From Martinezella tropici (GTDB lineage Bacteria > Pseudomonadota > Alphaproteobacteria > Rhizobiales > Rhizobiaceae), in contig NZ_VNIP01000008.1 in the NCBI RefSeq assembly GCF_008370325.1, positions 310,001 through 374,000 of the forward strand: a stretch of 64,000 nt of DNA, written 5' to 3'. Each line of letters starts with the position of its first letter. Position 1 is the stretch's first letter. The translations under genes were made by a program, and so were the position numbers. The notes under the pieces are model-generated. The model was not told the DNA's origin and did no database searches. It saw only the letters and a program-made list of their open reading frames with translations. Of the stretch, positions 26,597 through 34,647 are shown one piece after another.

Positions 26597-27682
26597 ATGA
26601 CGGAAGTTCGTCCCATATCGGAAGACTTGCCCAAAACAGGCACCGATCAAAACCTCGCCCCCAGTTTGGCCGCGGGGCATCTGGCGCTGGTGCCGACCTG
26701 GCTTCCATTGGATGTTGCTTCTGGTCCGAGCTACAATTCAGCCGGCAGCGGTGGTGACGGGATCAGCGAGGGTGTGATCGATAGCAACGCTTTGGCCGTT
26801 TTCATGCCCTCCAATGCCGCTATTGCAGGACCTCATTCGAGTGCCGACGCCTTCCAGGGCAACGATGCGCTCATCAATCAGCATCCGACCGAAATGGCTG
26901 GGATAGGCGGGAATGGCGGAAGCGGCAATGTTGCCATCGGCGGCGGTGACGCCAATCATGCGGGCACCGGGGGTAATGGTCTCTTCTACGGCGGCCTCGT
27001 AAGTTCAGAAGTCGCACTGTTTGCCCCCGTGAATGCCGCCGTTGCCGCAGGCCCGGGCTCGGTGGCTCACGCTGACCAATCGAACAATGCCTTGTTTCTG
27101 CAGGGCGCAACCCAGATTGGCGGCATCGGCGGCTCGGGCGGGGACCATAACATCGTAAGCCATGATGCGTCGATGAGCCCGGGAACGGCACTTACATTTA
27201 CTGGCGACAATTATGCGGGCCACGGCGGCAACGGATTTTTCGTCGGCAGCATGGTCGACGTCAGCGTGGCCATTTTTTCACCGATCAACATCGCCGTGGG
27301 CGCGGCAGGCGGCTCGGCGGAGGCTCATCAGACAAACAACGCAATTTTTGATCAGGGCACCATGCAGATTGCAGGCATAGGCGGCGACGGCGGTGGCTTC
27401 AACATGTCGTCAGGGACGATCTTTACCGGCAGTCATGAGGGTGGCGGCGGCGGGATCGGATCGTCAACCGGCAGCATGGTGGACGTCAATCTCGCCTATT
27501 TCCATCCCATTAACATTGCCGTTCCCGCCGGTGGGACGGCGGACGCCCAACAGATCGATCATGTTCTCTATGATCAGCATGCGCTTCAGCTGGCCGGCAT
27601 CGGGGGCCACGGCGGAGGCGGCAACCTCACGGACGCCCACTCGGCTCTCGTGGACGACATTCTGAGCTTCATGCACACCTAG
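26597..27682 (+). CDS. Four-repeat Gly-rich protein, probable type I secretion cargo
   Basis: 361 residues starting at 26597, chosen for GGAG six bases upstream. Four imperfect repeats of about 63-85 residues cover about 54-349. Each has a hydrophobic half (as in GSMVDVSVAIFSPINIAV) and then a Gln-rich half ending in [AG]GIGGxGG, with cores at residues 101, 175, 259 and 333. No Sec signal, no Cys, and no RTX repeat. The core is shared with the 191-residue protein beside the exporter genes, so both are likely exported by it. The regular repeat suggests a beta-solenoid or surface-fibre structure (inference). No established family is recognised. Confidence 0.72.
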   Translation: MTEVRPISEDLPKTGTDQNLAPSLAAGHLALVPTWLPLDVASGPSYNSAGSGGDGISEGVIDSNALAVFMPSNAAIAGPHSSADAFQGNDALINQHPTEMAGIGGNGGSGNVAIGGGDANHAGTGGNGLFYGGLVSSEVALFAPVNAAVAAGPGSVAHADQSNNALFLQGATQIGGIGGSGGDHNIVSHDASMSPGTALTFTGDNYAGHGGNGFFVGSMVDVSVAIFSPINIAVGAAGGSAEAHQTNNAIFDQGTMQIAGIGGDGGGFNMSSGTIFTGSHEGGGGGIGSSTGSMVDVNLAYFHPINIAVPAGGTADAQQIDHVLYDQHALQLAGIGGHGGGGNLTDAHSALVDDILSFMHT

Positions 27683-28217
27683 CGGATAGAATTCCCGCTA
27701 GCATTGCGCAGACTCGATTGCGCGAAACCGTTCTTCCCGCCATTTTTCAGCCACATACTGGATCGCTTCGTCTGCTCAGGCTTTCGCCTCTTGGACCGAT
27801 ATGGCGCGGAACGCGCTTCACTAAGGTAGCGAACATTCGACCATGCTCTTATCCGCATTGTCGTCGATCACCGCTGCTTTGGGTTGAGATAGGGAATCAA
27901 ACCCAGGTTGATCGGCAGCTTGTTATATCCAACGACCCTTCCTGTATGCGTCTGTAGTAGATCGATTGTCTTTTCAGTGTGTTTGAAAGCTTTGTTGACT
28001 TGCTTATAGCACGCGAATTCCGCGAAAGTATGTGATGCCTACAGCGACAGGTCGACTCCGCATGTCCTCATAAATAGCTATTTCAACGTGTTCTACAGGC
28101 GTTGGTTGTCTCTCGTTGAGGTCTCGTAGACTATGAGAATTATCGTGAGAGATAAGACTATTGATATCGAGAATACCTCTTTTTTCTGTCATGACATGAA
28201 GCGAGAGCAGGAATAAT
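27683..28217. other. Intergenic region upstream of the LuxR-type gene
   Basis: 535 AT-rich bases. A 27-codon plus-strand frame at 28133-28216 ends one base before the LuxR start and could be a leader peptide. A 62-codon minus-strand frame at 28004-28192 is also open. Neither has supporting features. The regulator's promoter should lie here. Confidence 0.35.
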
Positions 28218-28997
28218 ATGCGTTACTGTTGGTCTGCAAATATTCCGGGGAGCGCGCAGGTGTCCAACAGTGCAAAAATTAAGCGCCAGGTGCGGCGCAA
28301 TGTACCAACTATTGTCGTTATTCAACATTCTACACTGGCGCGGACGACCGTGGTGAAGCTTCTTGAGCATGAACTCGCCGGGTGGAATTTTATCGATATG
28401 ATCTCGACCGAGAGTCTCGATAGGGCCCTTGGAGCTGAGGTGCGTTTGATTGCACTAGATCTGGCCGGCAGAGGCGTTGAGAGCGCAAGCCTGCGCGATG
28501 ATCTCGCCGCAATTGCTATACGTTTTCCTGAGGCTCCTATCACGTTGCTCTTAGGTACGGATGACGTCAACATAGCTCATCAGGCGCTCAAGATGGGCAT
28601 CCGCGGCTTTTTTTCGACGTCACTTCCCATTGACATTGCCCTTGCCGGTCTCCGCCTCGTTCTGGCGGGAGGAACATTCTGTCCGCAGCTATTGGGAGCT
28701 GTTACAAACGGTTCAAACGAGCATATTCCGGCCAGAAACGAGGCCGAAAAGAGTTTGGACGATAGGACACAGTATCTGGCGATTGCCGATTTCACTCCCC
28801 GGGAGGCGGATGTCCTCGCGGAGTTGCAATGCGGCTGCTCAAATAAGGTCATTGCAGGAAAACTCAATTTGTCCGGGCATACTGTGAAGATGCATCTGCA
28901 ACACATAATGCGTAAGTTGCAGGCGCAGAACCGTACTGAAGTGGTTGCCCGCTTGGTTCAAAGAGCCGCCGGCGGCCCTGACGTCTCACCGAGTTAG
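28218..28997 (+). CDS. LuxR-type response regulator
   Basis: 259 residues. The N-terminal part resembles a receiver domain (PTIVVIQHSTLARTTVVKLL; the Asp in LIALDLAG could be the phosphate acceptor), but the acidic pocket of a normal receiver is weak. The C-terminal LuxR/GerE helix-turn-helix is clear: FTPREADVLAELQCG, then NKVIAGKLNLSGHTVKMHLQ. AGGA precedes the ATG. It follows the Gly-rich gene on the same strand with no other regulator nearby, so it may control the secretion locus (inference). It is AT-richer than neighbouring genes. Confidence 0.85.
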   Translation: MRYCWSANIPGSAQVSNSAKIKRQVRRNVPTIVVIQHSTLARTTVVKLLEHELAGWNFIDMISTESLDRALGAEVRLIALDLAGRGVESASLRDDLAAIAIRFPEAPITLLLGTDDVNIAHQALKMGIRGFFSTSLPIDIALAGLRLVLAGGTFCPQLLGAVTNGSNEHIPARNEAEKSLDDRTQYLAIADFTPREADVLAELQCGCSNKVIAGKLNLSGHTVKMHLQHIMRKLQAQNRTEVVARLVQRAAGGPDVSPS

Positions 28998-29216
28998 GTG
29001 AAGGTCTCGACGTGCAAGACTTTGAGATCTTATATGCTGCGGCGCTAGCGTGGTATCTCGGTGACATCTTGAATAACGTTAGGCTGGAGTGATCCGAGAC
29101 CCTTGCAATCCGGTCCAAGGCGGCAGAACCAGCGATAGGTGAGGTTGAGATGGGCTTGCTCCCAGAGCCGCCTCGCCGAACGGATGCCATGAAATGGCCG
29201 ATGACACCCCCACGAG

Positions 29217-29457
29217 CTAAAGCGATCCTAATTTTTTCCAAAGATCGGGATCGATAGTCCTGATTTCGTCGTTCAGAGCACGGTCGATGGCATCGATCTG
29301 TCTTTGAGCGTCTATAATGTTGTCTATTGTCTATAATGTTGTCTATTTTGGAGAAGTCGTTTTCGGCCACCGTCGATGAGGCAATCTCTTGGCGCAGAGT
29401 GACCAACCAGTCGCGGATTTTTCTGAGATTTTCGATATTCGGATTCGAGTTCCACAT
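29217..29457 (-). pseudogene. Small gene disrupted by a 19-bp tandem duplication
   Basis: It starts MWNSNPNIENLRKIRDWLVT and runs in frame to KIDNIID, where a 19-bp tandem duplication shifts the frame. Removing one copy restores a continuous protein of about 73 residues ending DAIDRALNDEIRTIDPDLWK then KLGSL and a TAG at 29217. As written, the frame runs into low-quality sequence. The restored product is helical and charged; its family is not recognised. The clean restoration argues for a recent lesion or a reversible phase-variation switch. Confidence 0.6.
29311..29348. repeat. 19-bp perfect-but-one tandem duplication
   Basis: The unit TCTATAATGTTGTCTATTG (29311-29329) is repeated at 29330-29348 with only its last base changed. 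It lies inside a small minus-strand gene and changes the reading frame by one. Confidence 0.9.
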
Positions 29458-29641
29458 GGATCCGCCGTGGTCCGTTGAAGCTTAAACTAAGATCCTGAAT
29501 GCCTTTTTGAATTCTGCGTGCAAGAAAACATCTGCACTGTTGGCCTTTGGTCGACATTTTGTGGAGGTTTCGTGAAGGCGGGCGCGGGAGCGTTGACGCG
29601 GAGGCCTTGTCTGGCGTTTCTTCTTCGGGAAGGAGGTGCGG

Positions 29642-30334
29642 ATGGAAAATGCACTGATACTGATCGTCGAGGACGAGGCGGAAATCTCGGACATTCTCGA
29701 GCGCTATTTCGAGCGCGAGGGTTTTCGCGTGCTGACGGCGGCCGATGGCGAGATCGTGCTCTCGCATCACCAGCGGCTGAGACCGGACCTGGTCGTCCTC
29801 GATGTCAAGCTGCCGAAGCTCGACGGCCACACGGTGCTGGCCACCATCCGCCAGCGCGGCGACACGCCGGTCATCATGGTGACCGCGCTTGCCGACGATC
29901 TCGACAAGCTGCATGGGCTGCGCTCCGGCGCCGACGATTATGTGGTCAAGCCGTTCAATCCCGTCGAGGTGGTGGCGCGGGCGCGCGCCGTTCTGAGACG
30001 CAGTTCGGGCAATGCGAGCAACAAGGTCTTGCGGATCGGCAGGCTGGCGATCGATCCGGTGGCGCATATGGCGGTGGTCGAGGACGGCAAGAGCCGCGTT
30101 CCGCTGAGCCTGACGCGGACCGAGTTCCGCATCCTCGAATATATGGCGGGCTTTCCCAATAGGGCTTTCGAGCGGGGCGAGATCGTCGATGCCTGCCTGC
30201 CCGAGGGCGATGCGCTCGACCGAACCGTCGACAGCCATATGAGCAAACTGCGCAAGAAGCTGGATGCCGCCGGCGTCGGCGATCTCCTCAACGGCGTCAG
30301 GGGAGTGGGATACCGCCTTGGCGATTTCGGTTAG
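29642..30334 (+). CDS. OmpR-type response regulator (AdeR/BaeR-like)
   Basis: 230 residues. Receiver domain with the acidic pocket (LIVEDEAEI), phosphorylated Asp (LVVLDVKLPKLDGH) and Lys (YVVKPFNP), then an OmpR winged helix (LSLTRTEFRILEYMAG, LDRTVDSHMSKLRKKLD, RGVGYRLG). It closely recalls AdeR of Acinetobacter, which controls efflux. AGGAGG is positioned for the ATG at 29642 rather than for the GTG at 29636. It overlaps the kinase gene, so the two form one operon. Confidence 0.92.
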   Translation: MENALILIVEDEAEISDILERYFEREGFRVLTAADGEIVLSHHQRLRPDLVVLDVKLPKLDGHTVLATIRQRGDTPVIMVTALADDLDKLHGLRSGADDYVVKPFNPVEVVARARAVLRRSSGNASNKVLRIGRLAIDPVAHMAVVEDGKSRVPLSLTRTEFRILEYMAGFPNRAFERGEIVDACLPEGDALDRTVDSHMSKLRKKLDAAGVGDLLNGVRGVGYRLGDFG

Positions 30335-31376
30335 CAACAGCCTCAATCGGCAGATCATCTGGTCGACGACGATCGTGGCCTTCGTCGCCCTGTCGGTCAT
30401 GTTCTTCGGATTCTTGATCTATGGCTGGGTCTACGACTGGCTGTTCAAGAATTCCGGATATCCCGACGACTGGGCAGTGAGCGATTTCATTGTCCTGGGT
30501 ATCAATGTGGCGATCGGTCAGGCGATCGGCGCCTATGTCGGATGGCGGCTTGCCAGGCGCCTCGTAAAGCCCCTGACGGCGGTGACGGAGGCGGCGCGCC
30601 TCATCGCGGACGGAGACTTTGCCGGCCGTGCGACGGGCGAAGGCAATTTCGGCGAGGCAGATCGGCTGATCAGCGACTTCAATCGCATGGCGGAGCAGTT
30701 GCAGAAGGCGGAGAAGGAGCTGCAATATTCGAATTCGGCCATCGCGCATGAACTGCGCACGCCTTTGACGATCCTGCGCGGCCGCGTGCAAGGGCTGGCA
30801 GACGGGATATTTGAACCGAGCCAGGAGGTGTTTCGCGGACTGATCGGACATATCGATGCCTTGACCCGTATCGTCGACGATCTCAGGACACTTTCGCTGA
30901 TGAATGCCGGACGCATGGAGCTGCAGCAGTCGCGTTTCGATGTCGGGGAGGAGATCGGCGATATCGTCGATTCCGTTTTACCGACGCTCGCCAGCGCGGG
31001 TATCGAAATCGACGCCGATTTGCAGAGCATCGTGGTGGAGGCAGATCGGGCGCGCATCCGCCAGGCCGTGCTCGCACTCCTCGACAATGTCACGCGCTAC
31101 GCTCCCAGGTCGCAATTGCGCCTGACCTCGCAGGGGATCGAGGGCCTGTGTGTCATCATGATCTCGGACAATGGACCGGGCATGACGACCACTGAGAGCG
31201 AGCGGGCATTCGAGCGCTTCTGGAGAGCTGACGACGCCAGGACAAGAAGGGGCGGGGGATCCGGCCTTGGTCTTGCCGTCGTCAGGGCCATAGCCGAGGC
31301 ACATGGCGGCCACGCCACGATCGACAGCCGCAAGGGCGGAGGCACGACGGTCGTTCTCACGATCCCGCATTGTTAG
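30318..31376 (+). CDS. Sensor histidine kinase (AdeS-like)
   Basis: About 352 residues. Two transmembrane segments (IIWSTTIVAFVALSVMFFGF; VLGINVAIGQAIGAYVGW) flank a short periplasmic loop. HAMP (RRLVKPLTAVTEAARLIADG), the phospho-accepting His in AIAHELRTPLTIL, and the ATPase boxes (DNGPGM, GSGLGLAVV) follow. The likely start is the TTG at 30318, which overlaps the regulator gene; an in-frame ATG at 30264 would add 18 residues read inside that gene. It pairs with the preceding regulator; the stimulus is unknown. Confidence 0.9.
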   Translation: MAISVSNSLNRQIIWSTTIVAFVALSVMFFGFLIYGWVYDWLFKNSGYPDDWAVSDFIVLGINVAIGQAIGAYVGWRLARRLVKPLTAVTEAARLIADGDFAGRATGEGNFGEADRLISDFNRMAEQLQKAEKELQYSNSAIAHELRTPLTILRGRVQGLADGIFEPSQEVFRGLIGHIDALTRIVDDLRTLSLMNAGRMELQQSRFDVGEEIGDIVDSVLPTLASAGIEIDADLQSIVVEADRARIRQAVLALLDNVTRYAPRSQLRLTSQGIEGLCVIMISDNGPGMTTTESERAFERFWRADDARTRRGGGSGLGLAVVRAIAEAHGGHATIDSRKGGGTTVVLTIPHC

Positions 31377-31420
31377 AGGTCCACGATCGAAAGCCGTCGG
31401 GTTCGGAAGGGTGACGCCGC

Positions 31421-31445
31421 GGAACGAAAAGCCCGCAGCACGGTT
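31421..31445 (+). promoter_or_regulatory. EcfG-type promoter of the mgtC-like gene
   Basis: GGAAC (31421-31425), 17 bases, GTT (31443-31445): an exact match to the alphaproteobacterial general-stress promoter. Transcription would begin near 31451, which excludes the upstream ATG there and supports the GTG at 31490 as start. Confidence 0.75.
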
Positions 31446-31489
31446 CTCACATGAGAGAATTGCGCCAAGGTCTTTTTCCGGAGAATACC

Positions 31490-32218
31490 GTGCCGAATCT
31501 GATGGATAATATGCCCCTCGATCCGAGCTGGCTCGATATCGTCGTTCGGCTCGCATTGGTGACGGCAGCCGGTGCCTTGGTTGGCATAAACCGCGAGGCT
31601 GGCGGCCACGCGGCAGGATTCCGCACGACGATCCTGGTGGGATTGGCAGCCTGCCTGACGATGATCCAGGCCAATCTCCTGCTGTCGACATTGGGTAAGA
31701 CACCGCAGTCATTCGCCGCGATGGACGTGCTGCGCTTTCCCCTCGGCGTACTGACCGGGGTCGGTTTCATCGGCGGCGGCGCCATCCTCAAGCGCGGGGA
31801 TCTGGTGACCGGCGTGACGACGGCGGCGACCCCGTGGATCATGACCGCGATCGGCCTGTGTATCGGTGGCGGACAACTGGTCGTCGGTTCCGCCGGCGCC
31901 GTCATTGCCTTTATCGTGCTATCGCCCCTCAAATGGTTCGACAAGCTGATACCGCGCCGGCAAAAGGCGCGGTTCGTGATCGAGCTTCCGCGTGATGCCG
32001 GCGTTGCGGTCACCGACATGCAAACGGCGCTCGAGCCGCGCGGATATGCCTTCGCCTTTCTCGCCGAGACGATGGGGCCGACGGAGGCCACCGCGCATAT
32101 TTCCTACGAGGTGCGATGGAGGCAGGCTGGATTGGATGCCGGCGGTGCGCAACTGCTTGCGTCTCTCCGGGAGCATCACAGGATCGTATCCTTCGAGATG
32201 CTGACGACAGGCACGTGA
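31490..32218 (+). CDS. MgtC/SapB-family membrane protein
   Basis: About 242 residues. The N-terminal part has the MgtC signatures: ALVGINREAGGHAAGFRT, the conserved LVGLAACLTM, and GVGFIGGGAILKRG, with four or five membrane segments. A C-terminal cytosolic ACT-like domain follows (RFVIELPRDAGVAVTDMQ). MgtC proteins act in low-magnesium and acid tolerance and modulate ATP synthase or potassium in known cases. The start is the GTG at 31490 with GGAG upstream; ATG at 31502 is an alternative. An exact general-stress promoter precedes it. Confidence 0.88.
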   Translation: MPNLMDNMPLDPSWLDIVVRLALVTAAGALVGINREAGGHAAGFRTTILVGLAACLTMIQANLLLSTLGKTPQSFAAMDVLRFPLGVLTGVGFIGGGAILKRGDLVTGVTTAATPWIMTAIGLCIGGGQLVVGSAGAVIAFIVLSPLKWFDKLIPRRQKARFVIELPRDAGVAVTDMQTALEPRGYAFAFLAETMGPTEATAHISYEVRWRQAGLDAGGAQLLASLREHHRIVSFEMLTTGT

Positions 32219-32235
32219 CCATCGGCATCAAGATC

Positions 32236-32260
32236 GGAACATTCCCGGGCGATAAAGGTT
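32236..32260 (+). promoter_or_regulatory. EcfG-type promoter of the BON-domain gene
   Basis: GGAAC (32236-32240), 17 bases, GTT (32258-32260), exact. It lies 27 bases before the ATG of the BON protein. Confidence 0.75.
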
Positions 32261-32287
32261 TTTCCCTATCGAACATGGGAGAAAACA

Positions 32288-32839
32288 ATGACCGAGATCA
32301 AGAATACGAAAAAGGCAAGGGATCCTCCGGATCGCGCCGATATTCGCACCCTGCAAGCGCTCGATCAGGCGGCCGGCGGCTCCGGAGACGTTATGGAGAG
32401 CGGCGCAGCCGGAACATGGGCGGCACAGGATATCCCGCCGCAACCGGGCACGGACGATGCACGCTGCGAGGATTCGGCCGAATGCGATCGGCGCCGCAAA
32501 CAGGAGGTCGATGAAGTTTTCTTCAGGATTTCCGAGGTGCAATCCGGCCCCCAATCGCAGCAACTCGATGATTTGGCGCTGAAGGTTGAGGAGGGCGCAT
32601 CTTCAGCACGGCAACATGAAAGGGCCGATGCCGAAATTCGCGCGGAAATCGAAAGCAGGCTGAAAGCGGATGGGCTGCTCGATACCGCAGGCATTTTCGT
32701 CACCGTAAGCCGCGGACGAGTCATCATCGAAGGATCCGTCGAAAATCACGAAGCCAAGCAGCGCGCGGAAGCGATCTCCCGTCAGGCGGGCGGCATCGTC
32801 GGACACGACAGCAACCTTGCCGTTCGCAAGGCGCGATAG
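32288..32839 (+). CDS. BON-domain protein
   Basis: 183 residues. The first 110 are charged and disordered-looking. The C-terminal BON domain reads DAEIRAEIESRLKADGLLDT, then IFVTVSRGRVIIEGSVEN, ending VGHDSNLAVR. BON domains bind lipid or peptidoglycan-linked structures and occur in osmotic-shock proteins such as OsmY, but no signal peptide is seen here, so a cytosolic role is likely. GGGAGAAAACA precedes the ATG. A general-stress promoter lies upstream, and a small membrane-protein gene follows by 14 bases. Confidence 0.85.
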   Translation: MTEIKNTKKARDPPDRADIRTLQALDQAAGGSGDVMESGAAGTWAAQDIPPQPGTDDARCEDSAECDRRRKQEVDEVFFRISEVQSGPQSQQLDDLALKVEEGASSARQHERADAEIRAEIESRLKADGLLDTAGIFVTVSRGRVIIEGSVENHEAKQRAEAISRQAGGIVGHDSNLAVRKAR

Positions 32840-32853
32840 ATGGAAACGCCGAG

Positions 32854-32997
32854 ATGCGCATGTTATTGATCGTAGTCTTTGGCCTGATGATCGCATCGGT
32901 ACTGGCCATTCTCGTCATCAAGCCATTTACCGCCGGCGACAGCCGGGATTCGACCGTGACCAGTGGGCCGATCGAACAACCGGAGCCGAAGCCGTAG
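32854..32997 (+). CDS. Small single-span membrane protein
   Basis: 47 residues beginning MRMLLIVVFGLMIASVLAIL, one transmembrane helix, then a polar Pro-rich tail ending EQPEPKP. It lies 14 bases after the BON gene on the same strand and is probably co-transcribed from the same stress promoter. Function unknown. Short, but the hydrophobic segment and operon position favour a real gene. Confidence 0.55.
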   Translation: MRMLLIVVFGLMIASVLAILVIKPFTAGDSRDSTVTSGPIEQPEPKP

Positions 32998-33007
32998 GGA
33001 TGCATCC

Positions 33008-33358
33008 TCATTTGCTGGGCTGTTGACTGTTCTGCTGGCCATTTCGCGGATCGCTCGGCTTGATGACGAGAGTATTGCCGACCTTTGGCGCGGGCTTTTC
33101 CATTTGGCTATCGCCGACGGCCGGCGGCTTGAGAACGCCGTCGCAGTCCGCCAGCTTCTGACTTGGATTGCTGTCCGGCGTTGGAGTTGCCTGCGCGTCG
33201 CCGGTCTGCTTGTTTTCGGTCTGTCGATTGGTGTCCGTAGCCTTGCATCGGTCGTCGTTCGGCCCTTGTTGTGCGAGTGCGAAGGTCGAGGAAACGGCAA
33301 CCGCTATCGCCGTCGTCAGCAGGACGCGGCGGCATCTGGGCAGGGTCCAGCTATTCAA
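33008..33358 (-). CDS. Hypothetical secreted protein
   Basis: About 116 residues from a TTG at 33358. The N-terminus then forms a normal signal peptide: RCRR, hydrophobic VLLTTAIAVAVSSTFALA, cleavage before QQG. The mature part is polar, with two Cys and many Pro/Gln residues. An ATG at 33451 with GAGGTG upstream is also in frame, but the added 31 residues look like a shadow of another frame and would bury the signal peptide. Function unknown. Transcription probably comes from a general-stress promoter at 33707-33731. Confidence 0.55.
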   Translation of the reverse strand: MNSWTLPRCRRVLLTTAIAVAVSSTFALAQQGPNDDRCKATDTNRQTENKQTGDAQATPTPDSNPSQKLADCDGVLKPPAVGDSQMEKPAPKVGNTLVIKPSDPRNGQQNSQQPSK

Positions 33359-33659
33359 ATGGCGCGGCCAATCGAACCTGCGTTGAAACAATGGTGTCGA
33401 AGTCGATGAGGTAGCCGTCGACGACATTGCGTTGGTGATATTCTTTGCCATTGTTCACCTCGATGACGATATGAAGTTCTCGTGGCGAAAAACGTTTCCG
33501 ATTGGGGTCGTCGTCCACTGCGATCGAAAACCAGCCGGCTTGAGAGGTCCATCACTCTTCGACCTCCCAGATGCCGGGAAGGCTGCGGATCGGATGGGTG
33601 GGAAGCTCGCCTGCCGTTTCGTTGGCTATGGAGAGAAAGCGGAAAAATCTCCATATTCT
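33351..33659 (-). pseudogene. Decayed small gene upstream of the secreted protein
   Basis: One minus-strand frame reads protein-like text on both sides of a TGA (33552-33554): FLSIANETAGELPTHPIRSL then PGIWEVEE before it, and RELHIVIEVNNGKEYHQRNV then VDGYLIDFDTI after it, ending at a TAG at 33351. No start codon is found upstream in this frame. It could be a nonsense- and frameshift-damaged gene, or the second part alone could be expressed from a GTG. It lies directly behind a general-stress promoter. Family not recognised. Confidence 0.35.
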
Positions 33660-33706
33660 TCAGCACCATCGCGTCCGCTTGGCACGATCTGCAGCCTCAT
33701 AAGGCT

Positions 33707-33731
33707 AACGTCCGGCTATGCGCATTGTTCC
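33707..33731 (-). promoter_or_regulatory. EcfG-type promoter, minus strand
   Basis: Minus strand GGAAC (33731-33727), 17 bases, GTT (33709-33707), exact. It faces the decayed gene and the secreted-protein gene, and is divergent from the next site, 33 bases away. Confidence 0.7.
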
Positions 33732-33764
33732 GGCCGATGCCGAGCGGATGCGGCGCCGCGCGAT

Positions 33765-33789
33765 GGAACCATCTGGCAGCGCTGAGGTT
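33765..33789 (+). promoter_or_regulatory. EcfG-type promoter of a small membrane protein gene
   Basis: GGAAC (33765-33769), 17 bases, GTT (33787-33789), exact, 37 bases before the ATG at 33827. The region between 33452 and this site has no intact gene. Confidence 0.75.
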
Positions 33790-33826
33790 AGGCCGCTATG
33801 GCAGTTGCAACGAACGAAGGCTTACA

Positions 33827-34165
33827 ATGGCATCTGAGGAACCAAAGAGGCCGATATCCGCAACCGAGGCTCGTCAGGGCGTGCGCGGCGTGCGTCTTTT
33901 CACCGTGTTGGTCACGGCGTTGGTTCTGGCCGCAATCGTGTGGGCCGGCGTTGAACTATGGGGCCGTTACATCGAGCCGAATAAATCGGAGAATACGGCG
34001 CCGACCATAAGCTCCTCCGGTGGACAGCCGCAGGGTGGCACGATCGACAATACTACGCCTGCCGGACAAGCGGCCCAGCCTGCGCCAACCGACCGGCCGG
34101 AAAACAATCAGCAGGGCACCAAGAGCACGCCGGCCCAGCCGGGCCGCGACGGAACGCAGAATTAG
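33827..34165 (+). CDS. Small membrane protein with EARQG motif and disordered tail
   Basis: 112 residues. An ISATEARQGVRG motif precedes one transmembrane helix (LFTVLVTALVLAAIVWAGVE); the rest is a Gln/Pro/Thr-rich tail, probably periplasmic. A RQG-helix layout also appears in the frameshifted gene at 35220-35389. The start at 33827 is set by the promoter at 33765-33789; frames extending upstream would cross it. Unknown function; stress regulation inferred. Confidence 0.7.
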   Translation: MASEEPKRPISATEARQGVRGVRLFTVLVTALVLAAIVWAGVELWGRYIEPNKSENTAPTISSSGGQPQGGTIDNTTPAGQAAQPAPTDRPENNQQGTKSTPAQPGRDGTQN

Positions 34166-34269
34166 GTGAAAAGCTTGCGAAGCGACGGTGATTGCGCTCT
34201 GCGCCAGCCGTTCGCCAACCAATACAAGCCAGGAAATTGCCTCTGCGGGAAATTTCCTGCGTATAGAAA

Positions 34270-34506
34270 CTATCCGACGTTACGGTCCTTCGGAGAGGCA
34301 TCATTCTCGGCTTCGAGCGTCGCAACTTTCCGCCGAAGCCTTATCAGCACTTCTTCGCCATCGGTGGATGCTCGCGTTCGCTCCATGTGCTCGCGTTCCG
34401 CGGCCGCCTGTTCCCAGTGGAGGTGGTTGCATCCCCAGGGGCGTCCCGCGGCCTCCCAAATGGCGTAGGCTCGCTTGCTGATCCATTCGAACCGTTCATC
34501 CGTCAT
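34270..34506 (-). CDS. DUF2934-domain protein
   Basis: 78 residues. The DUF2934 signature is clear: WISKRAYAIWEAAGRPWG, then HWEQAAAER. A charged coiled-coil tail follows (LIRLRRKVATLEAEN). GGAGGAGAAAG is placed for the ATG at 34506. Function unknown; such proteins are small, cytosolic and common in rhizobia, often in stress loci. An exact general-stress promoter lies 28 bases upstream. Confidence 0.82.
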   Translation of the reverse strand: MTDERFEWISKRAYAIWEAAGRPWGCNHLHWEQAAAEREHMERTRASTDGEEVLIRLRRKVATLEAENDASPKDRNVG

Positions 34507-34533
34507 TCTTTCTCCTCCGTTTTGGATGCACAG

Positions 34534-34558
34534 AACCGCGCTTGAGCATGAATGTTCC
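34534..34558 (-). promoter_or_regulatory. EcfG-type promoter of the DUF2934 gene
   Basis: Minus strand GGAAC (34558-34554), 17 bases, GTT (34536-34534), exact. It is back-to-back with the plus-strand site at 34565. Confidence 0.78.
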
Positions 34559-34564
34559 GCGCGG

Positions 34565-34589
34565 GGAACAAACATAGCGCTGATGGGTT
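34565..34589 (+). promoter_or_regulatory. EcfG-type promoter of the YbhB-like gene
   Basis: GGAAC (34565-34569), 17 bases, GTT (34587-34589), exact, 58 bases before the ATG at 34648. It supports that start over one at 34552, which lies upstream of the promoter. Confidence 0.78.
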
Positions 34590-34647
34590 GCACCTTATGT
34601 CCAGAACTTCACAAACGCATGAATCCACGACAGAAAGGAGCATCCTG

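Noticed and set aside
26747..27646. Regular direct DNA repeats that might suggest a CRISPR or minisatellite
   Set aside because: Units are about 220-255 bases, imperfect, and keep the reading frame of the Gly-rich protein. They are protein repeats, not an array with spacers.
29324..30400. 358-codon minus-strand open frame
   Set aside because: Antisense to the response regulator and kinase genes; its end also covers the tandem duplication. No family features.
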